Origin: Melampsora larici-populina 98AG31
Lineage: Eukaryota > Basidiomycota > Pucciniomycetes > Pucciniales > Melampsoraceae
Reading direction: 5' to 3'
DNA length: 64,000 bases
Assembly: GCF_000204055.1 (NCBI RefSeq)
Contig: NW_006768779.1
Span: 1,537,620-1,601,619, forward strand
A model generated the notes under the pieces. The model was not told the origin of the DNA, did no database searches, and worked only from the letters and a program-made list of their open reading frames with translations. How positions within the stretch are numbered: position 1 is the first letter of the stretch; every line of letters starts with the position of its first letter. Shown piece by piece: positions 56,568-64,000 of the stretch. The translations under genes and the position numbers were made by a program.

Positions 56568-58861
56568 ATGTCTCGGGCCGCTCGATACCAACCTTATGCT
56601 CGTCCTCCCGCAAAAGCAAGTAAACAGGCCAGCCCCGAAGAAGTTCAACCGGCTTCCTGTCCAACCATGGGTCGACGTCTGAGGAGTCAAGCAGGGCAAG
56701 TTCCTCCAGCAGCCCAGAGTACTTCTTGTGTTACTCCACCACCTTCTCAAAGACCAGCTTCTGGCCGTTCGGCTCAAAAACCGTCTCGTGCAACTCCAGC
56801 TTCAACTGCCAGTCAAAAGCCTCGTACTCAATCAGTCAAGGGAAAGAAGAAGCTGCCTCCGATTAACGAAAGCCCTCCCCCTAATAGATCGTCACCACCA
56901 CCACCACCACCACCCCAAACTGCCAGTCAAAAGCCTCGTACTCAATCAGTCAAGGGAAAGAAGAAGCTGCCACCTCAGAAGAAGCAACATTGTTCAACCA
57001 AGATCTTAATTAACAGTCCATCAACACACAGTGACAATGAAACTGAACACAGTGACAATGAAACTGAACACAGTGAAAACGAATCTGAACACAGTGAAAA
57101 CGAATCTGAACACAGTGAAAACGGATCTGAACATTCAATTGGTGATCTTCAACAGTTCAACAGCTTTGATGATGATAATCATATCAATGAGAATAACAAC
57201 GATGATTATGATGACAACTTTGATTCCAATCGGCTCAATCAAAGTAAGTAGGTGCCATTTCCTTTGCAAAGAGTTGACTGATGATTTTTATCCTTTGATT
57301 ACAGATAATCATTCCGATAGCGAAGGCAGTGAAGATCCTAAGCCAAAGCCAACCGTACAGTTAGTCAATCGTATGGTTGGATGCAAATTACTGTCGTTCA
57401 ATACCATCAGCAAGGTGGCACAATTGGATGAAGCAAGCACAATCCTTGCCCGGAAGCTATGCAATGTAAGTATCCTTGTTCTTCCTTTACTTGAACTAAC
57501 ACAACTGATATCTTTCACAGTTCAACCAAGGCAAAGACCAATTCCATGCACTTACGGCCGCTATACTGTCCGTCCGTCAAGACATGATGTCAAATTACGA
57601 GAAGATCTTTAGCAAGATTGAAGAGATCAATGAACGCATCTCAACTTCCCTTTCCTCCAGTGGAGGTGGCTGGGATGAATCATCCAAATTGAAAGCAAGT
57701 ATTTCCGTTGATGTGTTCTTCTTTTCTCTTCAACCACCTCTGACACATCTTTCCTTTTGCATAGCAATGTGTCAAATCTATATCCGTACAGTGTATCATG
57801 GATGGTGATGTACAAGCGTATACTGCCACCAGTAACAAAGAAGGTGATCAGGACAACCTTCCATTATGCTTACATGCTAAGTTGATGGTGAGTTGGTGTA
57901 TTTCTGATTTGAGTATATCTTCTTATTTCAACTGTTTGCTGAGAAATTTGATAGAGTGCTATTCTATCCAATCCTACCGAGTGGAAAAAACGACTTCTTC
58001 CGGCCGGTTATGCAAAAAACCCAAGTCCTAAAGCCACCAAAGCCATGCAGAAGATTTTGAGTAATGTTTTAAAGCAGACCCGAAAGGAATTTGAAACTAT
58101 TGTATGTACTTTCTATTTAATTCTTGACAAATCTCTTGCTGCTGACAAACTATCCAGCTTCTCAGCGAGATTTGCCTCCCACAACGAACCAAATCTAAAG
58201 AACATACCGGGAACGTCCCAAACATTGATACCATAATTGTCAAGGTGAGTTGTTCTTGTTGATTCATCCATTGACAGTCTCACAGGCTTCAACTTACAAA
58301 CTTTGAGACCAACAGCTTCACGAGAAGGAAAGAAGCCAAGTTGGTGGCCGAGTGCAAGTTCGTGAGGAGGTACTTGAAAAAGTGCCACACCTTTGCAAAA
58401 GCCGATATGCTTACCTGGTATGATTTTGTAACTTACTAATCTGTAGATGGATCTTATTCTGATCAGTGGCGTTACATTCATTAGAGAATGCAAGCAGTTC
58501 ATTGGGGAGTGAAGAATTCAGAATACAATGGTAAAACCTATTGGAACGTCGTGGATCAAAAGCTAGAGTTTTTACGTGGTCAGTCAACACGATATCGATA
58601 TGCGTACGTATTCTTCCTTCATACCATAGTTAGGAATTCATGTTCAATCTGTACTGAGTTGGGTTGTTTCATAGTTTCTTTGTCTTGGTCTTGTATGATG
58701 ACTATGATCGCTTCAATGGCAATCGTAACTTCGAATACCTCCTAAAGAAGAAAATCGATTTTTCCTTACCATCTGACGAGCGTATTCAAGAGGAGATGGA
58801 TACAATGGAACTTAAGTTTGGGAATGATATGGGCAATGATGAGGCGCTGCACAAAAATTAG
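56568..58861 (+). CDS. Probable accessory protein of the second CACTA-like element
   Basis: ATG 56568 opens MSRAARYQPYARPPAKASKQ. The first exon is disordered and basic, with an exact repeated block (TASQKPRTQSVKGKKKLPP, at about 56805 and 56918), a polyproline run and five to six acidic heptads of the type HSxNExE (57030-57135). Later exons, with good GT-AG introns, give QLVNRMVGCKLLSFNTISKV, FHALTAAILSVRQDMMSNYE, KIEEINERISTSLSS (coiled coil), WKKRLLPAGYAKNPSPKATK, MQAVHWGVKNSEYNGKTYW, and FFVLVLYDDYDRFNGNRNFE, ending in TAG 58861. No family is recognised. Location and orientation just behind the transposase suggest a TnpA-like binding or assembly role. This is inference. The intron borders between 58.1 and 58.45 kb are uncertain. 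Confidence 0.6.
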
Positions 58862-59748
58862 GATGCGCCTGAGGAAACTAGCAATGAGTGAAAGAGGCTG
58901 TCAACATAAGTTTCATCTTTAGTTTCATATCATTATTTTTTTATGTTCGTTATCTTTTTCTCATCTATCACTTATTTTTGTAAATGCAGAGATTTTCCAG
59001 AGTATCCAACAGCATCTTTTATCGCAACAGCAATTCTTATTTTATTTGATCTCAACATAAACAAATAACAGCATGGTATTTTTTATCCTGTCTTAGTTAC
59101 ATGAATTATCACAGATATTTCCTCTTAGTTCCATATTTCCACTATTGTATCTCAATTCCATTTGTATTTTTCTCTTACACTATTGATATATATATAGCAA
59201 GTAGACTTATCATGTGCAATCCAATTCGTGTTATACTTCTTAATAACATTTTGTGAATCACTGGAGATAGTATATGTGAGATCTGAGGCCAGATTCTGTA
59301 ATCAAAAAAATGCCTGGCCCCACTTTTCATCTGACAAACGGAAAAAAAACTGGTTAAAAGCCGGATTTGAACCGCATGTGCAAGCAACGTTTTTGAAACG
59401 ACGGGCTGGAGGCGTTTGAGAAACGTTTGGCACCAACCAAAGAAAATTGGTTTTTTAACTGAATTGCAACCCCGGTTAAAAAACGGTTTCGATGGGTTCG
59501 TGGTGTAGGGTGGTGTGTAGTATTGTTAGACTCCGCCAAACGCTGCGCATCCAACCGTGTGGTGTAAAATAGGTTTCGGGAGACCTTAAAAAGACAAAGA
59601 GTGAAAAGTAGAGAAGCCTCATCTTACAACTCGAAATCATTTTTGAAGGACGAGGGCAGCTTCACAGCGCCTGTAGTTTCACCCGCTCTCTCAAGTGGTG
59701 ATTCTTCCCCTCTCCGGCTCAGCCTACGCTACACTGCGTAGGAGTTCT
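58862..59748. other. 3' flank of the second CACTA-like element
   Basis: AT-rich to 59.3 kb, then a segment with repeated GGTTAAAA(A)(A)CGG/GGTTAAAAGCCGG words (59352, 59475) and GGTGTAG/GGTGTGTAG words (59501-59520). Such clustered short repeats are usual for CACTA subterminal regions, so the right end may lie near 59.5 kb, but no matching inverse end was found upstream. Confidence 0.35.
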
Positions 59749-60213
59749 ACAACGGTCTTAACACAACTGAAAGCAATCTTAATGAACTCAACCAATACAT
59801 TCAAGGCATTTATCCAATGAAAACTTTCAATGTCAATAATCCACAGCATGTGTTGGATTGGTGGAAGGTATGTCATGATTTGTATGATCTTTCACTCCAA
59901 TTTTACCTTGCTGATCTTCATATCTTTATCTATAGGCTCATGAAGGTATATACCCTGTGCTATCTGTCTTAGCTTGCAACTACCTTGCGACTCCAGCGGC
60001 ATAAAGTGCTCCTGAGCGCTCTTTCTCTATTGCTGGTCGAATTTGTACCAACAAGCGAGGAGGTTTAAAGCCAAGAATGACTGAGATGTTAGTGAGTAGC
60101 ACTTTATGGATGGGGGAAGGGATCCCTCTAACCAGGCCTTTTGCTGAGGTGGGCAAGGTCAGAGAGTTTGTGAAGAAAGCCATCTCAAAGAAAACCCGCC
60201 AAACTCGTGTTTG
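59749..60213 (+). pseudogene. hAT transposase C-terminal (dimerisation) fragment
   Basis: The frame reads EFYNGLNTTESNLNELNQY and NVNNPQHVLDWWK, then an intron GTATGT...CTATAG (about 59868-59937), then EGIYPVLSVLACNYLATPAA, a TAA (near 60002), and SAPERSFSIAGRI, followed by LKPRMTEMLV and a Lys-rich end at TGA 60211-60213. LDWWK...YP-LS-LA--YLA-PA-S---ERSFS is the diagnostic hAT dimerisation domain. The in-frame stop and missing catalytic core show a relic. Its lineage may or may not be that of the hAT relic at 36.4 kb. Confidence 0.8.
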
Positions 60214-60882
60214 ATGAGTTTTTTTATCAAATATTATTTTTTCTATTCTTTTACTTTCTTTACACTTGTTTATGATGTTTCTTGATCTTTTCTTTACCCT
60301 TGTTTACACTGTTTTTTCTATCTCCTTTATGTGTTTATCACCTTAAAAAGTCAATAAATAAAAGTTTTTTTTTTGGCAGGTAATGCTGAGTAGCGCAGCA
60401 GAAATGCCCTACCACTGCGTCCACCACCTCCCTTCTTGACGTCGAGAAGGGTAGAATGTCTTGATTTGGTTCAACTTTATTCCAACTTTATTGCGGGTTA
60501 GTTCCACTACTGAGTATCCCACTCAGCATAGACTGAGAGATGCATGAGTGATCGATCAGAAGCCATTGAGCCTCAGGGAATTCCTCAGACGTTAGATTCA
60601 CAGCCTCAGGATATTTCTTAGAACTTCAGACTCCCTCATATGTTTCCTTTATGTCATTCTATTATGACCCAACCCTTTTGACCAACACACGAACTCAATT
60701 TCAAGTTCATCAACTTGATTCATCACCGTCACCCAAAAAATCCTCCATGAAATCAAATCGATTGAAAAAATACCTAAACCACCTGATCATGCTTTCATAG
60801 GCTTTCATACTTTGTTCCATTTAAACAACCGTATGAATGCTCAACGAAGTTAGCTCAGATTACATTGAATCATTCGCATCAG
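60214..60882. other. No recognisable gene; short inverted repeat
   Basis: ATGCTGAGT (60384) and ACTCAGCAT (ending about 60530) are inverse partners about 147 bp apart and could be the ends of a small MITE. No target duplication is clear. The sequence from about 60.7 kb may be the decayed start of the RCC1-like gene. Confidence 0.35.
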
Positions 60883-62133
60883 TTCAAATTCACATGGACA
60901 ACTTGGCTCAGGACATATAGAAGACTTACAAGAATTTACTTCAATTGAACAATGGTCAACTTCAACTGAAATCCTCAGTTTTGCAGCAGGAGCTCGTCAT
61001 TTGATTTTCTTAATTCGAAATCAAATTGATGAATTCCCAAAACTACTTGAATCAGGAGATAGAACCAATCATCAACTTCCAATTAATTCTGATGAGAAAA
61101 ATGAAACACGCTTTACGGAGATTAACTATCAAAACTTGATCTCATCAATTTAGTCAGTCAATCCCGAACTTGGGTAAAAACCCCTTAATTCTTATCAGCC
61201 TATGATTGTTGGATCAAGTTGGGAAACTAGTTTTATCAGTCTTGATCCTATTCAAGATCAATGTCCTGGAAATTATTTGAGCGTCCTCATCTCATTTGGT
61301 TCAAATGATTTCGGTTTACAAGGAACTCAAAATGGCCCTGTCTCTAGGCTTGAAGATCCTAGCATTGTCAAATTTGATGTCCCTCCTTGATCCGCGTTCA
61401 CGATTTCAAGTGGTGGACCTCAACATGTCATTGCGGCTGTTTTCATACGCTCTTTCGACTCAAATGCAAGCTCTGTACAAATAATTGACTGGGGTGCAGC
61501 TCGGCACGGTCAATTGGGCTCCTTGAATTCGGGGCCAAAGCCTTCTAAGACACAACCACCCACCCGTATTGATTTTCCATTTAAATTGCCTCAAGATCCA
61601 GATTCGATCGAATGGTGTTGGTAAAGAACATACCGTGATTGTCTGTCCGCGTCATATGTATTATGTACTCACTTTGTAGTAAGAAATATTCACAAAACTG
61701 GACCAATAGTGAATCAGAAGATCAGATACTTGAAGTCCAGTGTTGTTGAAATACCACTTTCTTTTTGAAACAACCTGCGATCAAAATCCATCCGCCGTCT
61801 TCATGTGTACTCTTAGGCTTTGGTAATAACCCTCAATCTCAACTTGCTTCTCTTGGATCAAAGATCTCAGCTTCATAAAATCGATTAAATGGATCGCCGA
61901 GTTTGATAACACTAGCAGTCGGCTCTGAACATGTAATGGTTTTGGATTGGTCTGATCTTATTTATGGATGGGGATGGAATGGACATAGTAATCTAGGTAT
62001 ATCATCACTTATGAATGATTTGAAACTTATCAAGCCACATGATGTGATCTGGAGAGCTTCAAAGAATCAAAAACTTGCAAATATCTTTGCAGGATGTGCT
62101 CCTAGCTTTATATGCGTCCAAACATCTTCATAA
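60883..62133 (+). pseudogene. RCC1/ATS1-like beta-propeller pseudogene
   Basis: RCC1-type blade motifs follow in order in changing frames: SNSHGQLGSGHIEDLQEF (60883-60940), ILSFAAGARHLIFL, YLSVLISFGSNDFGLQG (about 61276-61325), a SSGGPQHVIAAVF block, IIDWGAARHGQLGSL (about 61485-61525), LGFGNNPQSQLASLG (about 61815), and LAVGSEHVMVLDWSDLIYGW followed by GWNGHSNLG (about 61910-62000), ending at TAA 62133. The spacing suits fungal RCC1-like proteins such as ATS1. Several stops (for example TAG at 61151-61153, TGA at 61388) and frame changes break it. Introns may explain part of this, but not the stops inside blades. Called a decayed host gene. Confidence 0.65.
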
Positions 62134-62732
62134 CAAAGTTTTACCTACTTATGTGGCTTGTACCTTTTCTGGAGATTAGATTTGATGACACGTAGGTATG
62201 AATTGTTTGCTATCACAATCTGCTCTATAATTGTGAAATTCAATACATTTGGAATGTACAATGTGAAACAGCATGCAGGATTCTTACAATATTAATTGAT
62301 GAGGTTGTAACAACTACTATACGCATAGGAGCGACAAGTTTCTGTGATCTGATGTCATATCACTTACATGATAGGATTTATGTTTCCTAATAACCATCCT
62401 GATAGAAACACTGCAAAAGCTGTACTATACATCTTGAAATCAAGGTTCATCAAGTTAAATTCAGGTTTGATAGCCTGACTTGATGAGATATTAGGAGTAA
62501 TGATATTAACAATTGAGTTGGTGAATGATGCACCAGAAGAACCAAATCAAAATCTTTGAAAGTAACCCGTCTTGGGACTATTGCTTAAAGGCGAAAGAGG
62601 TGTCCCACTTGATTCAGATGAAGAATCACTATGAATGACTGTTGTACGTTTAATTGAAAAGTCCAGATCGCCCTTCCGTTGTAAACTGGCAAAGATATCT
62701 GTGATGTTTGCTGAATCAGCACAAGCGACTAA
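62134..62732. other. No recognisable gene; carries one copy of an 85-bp repeat
   Basis: The segment 62298-62382 is a diverged copy of 63130-63213. Otherwise nothing is recognised. Confidence 0.4.
62298..62382 (+). repeat. 85-bp direct repeat, copy 1
   Basis: GATGAGGTTGTAACAACTAC... matches 63130-63213 at most positions, with the shared block GAGCGACAAGTTTCTGTG. The second copy overlaps a putative splice acceptor of the minus-strand gene. Confidence 0.8.
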
Positions 62733-63511
62733 TTATTTCTGAATGGCTTCTTTCGAAGTCACGTCTACTATCTCAGGCTCGGAAGTCTCTTTCAAGTTAC
62801 TTTCTGTCTGAAGCTGCATTTCTTCCATCTTGGGTCGATAAACAGGTGGGGGTTCTGCAATGGGATCTGTTTGTGTTTGTCTCAAATTGGAGCTGATTAG
62901 GTCGCTGGTGTCTACATTGGCATCTGCGACTTCTACTTCTTCTTCAAATGTCAATGTCTACGACTCGTCATTGGATCATCCTGATGGTACATCTGTTGGC
63001 TGATGTACCATGCAACAAGAAAAGTATTGATCAGCATGTGGACTAAGTAAACAGGTTTACATGAAACTCACTTTAAGAGACCGTCGTTTGCTTCTCTTGA
63101 TACGAATCTCTTCATACACTTTGTTGCCAGATGAGGTTGTAATGACTACTATAAGCATAAGAGCGACAAGTTTCTGTGGTCTGATGTCATATCACTTGAC
63201 ATGATAGGGTTTGCGTTAGGTAGGTGATCACCCTGTGCGCTACGTTTAGAGTCAAAGTCTAGAGGCAAGCAGAAATGACAAAAGAGGTGACAAACATATA
63301 TCAGAAAACTAGAAAACTGCTAATAAAGTATACCAGAATGATTGGATGATTTACCTTGAGGATCTTGACTAGCCACTGGATCTCTACCAGCAGATCCACC
63401 TTCAGTTGGTTGACTTAATTCATGTCTTTCTTTGTTCTTTGATAATCTTTCTGATTCTTTTTGTGAAATGAAGATTGTGAGATGAAGGAAGGGACGGCGT
63501 AATTGTGTCAT
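62733..63511 (-). CDS. Possible small multi-exon gene, unknown function
   Basis: On the minus strand ATG 63511 opens MTQLRRPFLHLTIFISQKES, reaching a donor after DPVASQDPQ near 63357. An acceptor CTTATAG near 63142 opens VVITTSSGNKVYEEIRIKRS, then KRRSLK and a GTGAGT donor near 63075. A final frame contains LTFEEEVEVADANVDTSDLI and ends near 62733. The last junction (62.95-63.0 kb) has stops in all simple joins, so the model is incomplete or the gene is broken. No family is recognised. Confidence 0.35.
63130..63213 (+). repeat. 85-bp direct repeat, copy 2
   Basis: Second copy of the repeat at 62298-62382, about 830 bp away. It contains the putative exon start VVITTSSGNK on the minus strand, so the duplication may include part of a gene. 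Confidence 0.8.
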
Positions 63512-63747
63512 GGTGCCAAATCGTGTGAAGCATAAATTATGCCTAGTCCAGGAACTTCACAGGATCTCATCGTCCAACAATAAGCTCACAATATCTATAA
63601 GACAGTCATCAATACCAAGATACAACTTGGGTTCTTTGTGGAAAACTGAACTGCTTACAAGTCTATATGTGAAGATGATCTAGACCAGGGCGGTCGGTTG
63701 TTGTTATGCCTTTGATATCACCTTCCTATAGATCTCCTCTATGTATA

Positions 63748-63888
63748 CACTGCCAGGATTAAACAGTGTCCCTAATGGAATAATGATCACTCTTGCATTA
63801 ATTGCTCAGCATTTATATGGCAAAAATTAATTATCCCAAAAAAAGCAACACATTATCCCAATTAGGACAGTGTTTAATCCTGGCAGTG
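63748..63888. mobile_element. CACTG-ended MITE (141 bp)
   Basis: CACTGCCAGGATTAAACA at the left is exactly inverted at the right end (TGTTTAATCCTGGCAGTG). The next bases (GTGTCC / GGACAG) are also largely inverse. ATA on both sides is a possible 3-bp target duplication. No ORF is present. CACTG ends with a 3-bp duplication point to a CACTA/CMC-related family. Confidence 0.85.
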
Positions 63889-64000
63889 ATATGGTATAAA
63901 TCCTCATAAGGCGCAACGGTGAATGCACAAAAGCATTTGTCTTCTTCTGCTCGTCCTTCCTAATAAGATCATCATATGTACAAGAAGAATTTGTCAAGCT
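63889..64000. other. Window end, nothing recognised
   Basis: Short AT-rich tail without features. Confidence 0.4.

Noticed and set aside
59338..59420. T-loop-like GGTTCAAATCC on the minus strand, as in a tRNA
   Set aside because: The T-stem does not pair properly and no acceptor or D-arm could be placed.
51300..59530. TIR pair for the second CACTA-like element from ACACCAC words
   Set aside because: The similarity is only 8-10 bases and no target duplication was seen.
60384..60530. Inverse ATGCTGAGT/ACTCAGCAT as a MITE
   Set aside because: Nine-base ends without a clear target duplication are too weak to call.

Overview
The window looks like AT-rich chromosomal DNA of a basidiomycete fungus, most likely a rust (Pucciniales). 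The reasons are short 45-85 nt GT-AG introns, dense multi-exon ORFs, and a mix of Ty3/gypsy, CACTA/Plavaka, hAT, PIF/Harbinger, MULE-like and Helitron sequences. No prokaryotic features, rRNA or convincing tRNA genes were found. Taxonomy is an inference from protein families; no search was run. Most of the window is transposable element sequence at different stages of decay, with a few host-type genes or pseudogenes.

Region 1 (1-8.5 kb): a 180-bp tandem duplication, one apparently intact three-exon gene of unknown function (2589-3382), and relics of a PIF/Harbinger transposase and of the Myb/SANT-NAM protein that usually accompanies it.

Region 2 (8.46-31.7 kb) is the highlight. A decayed Helitron Rep gene, read on the minus strand, is split by three nested insertions, each with its own target-site duplication: (i) a 14,170-bp CACTA/Plavaka-like DNA transposon (8552-22721, TSD TTT) with a multi-exon transposase and three further gene models of unknown function; (ii) a young complete Ty3/gypsy retrotransposon (22772-29349, TSD GTAGT, two mismatches between its 338-bp LTRs) with one 1,729-aa Gag-Pol ORF; (iii) a 466-bp TA-flanked MITE (29511-29976). 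Removing each insertion with one TSD copy rejoins the Helitron reading frame exactly.

Region 3 (31.7-40.8 kb): a G-run/C-run hairpin, a roughly 20-bp minisatellite, a MULE-like gene with a FAR1-type zinc finger, a second MITE of the same family, a truncated hAT transposase, one copy of a repeat that reads like a chain of short exons and introns, and another TA-flanked MITE.

Region 4 (40.8-51.5 kb): mostly decayed sequence with three Helitron-type 3' termini (hairpin plus CTAG followed by T), a hydrolase fragment, a neutral trehalase pseudogene lying between two of those termini, and an inverted second copy of the 39-40 kb repeat.

Region 5 (51.8-64 kb): a long, apparently intact multi-exon CACTA-like transposase gene, followed in the same orientation by a second gene with acidic heptad repeats (probably its accessory gene), a hAT C-terminal fragment, an RCC1/ATS1-like pseudogene, a weak minus-strand gene, and a CACTG-ended MITE.
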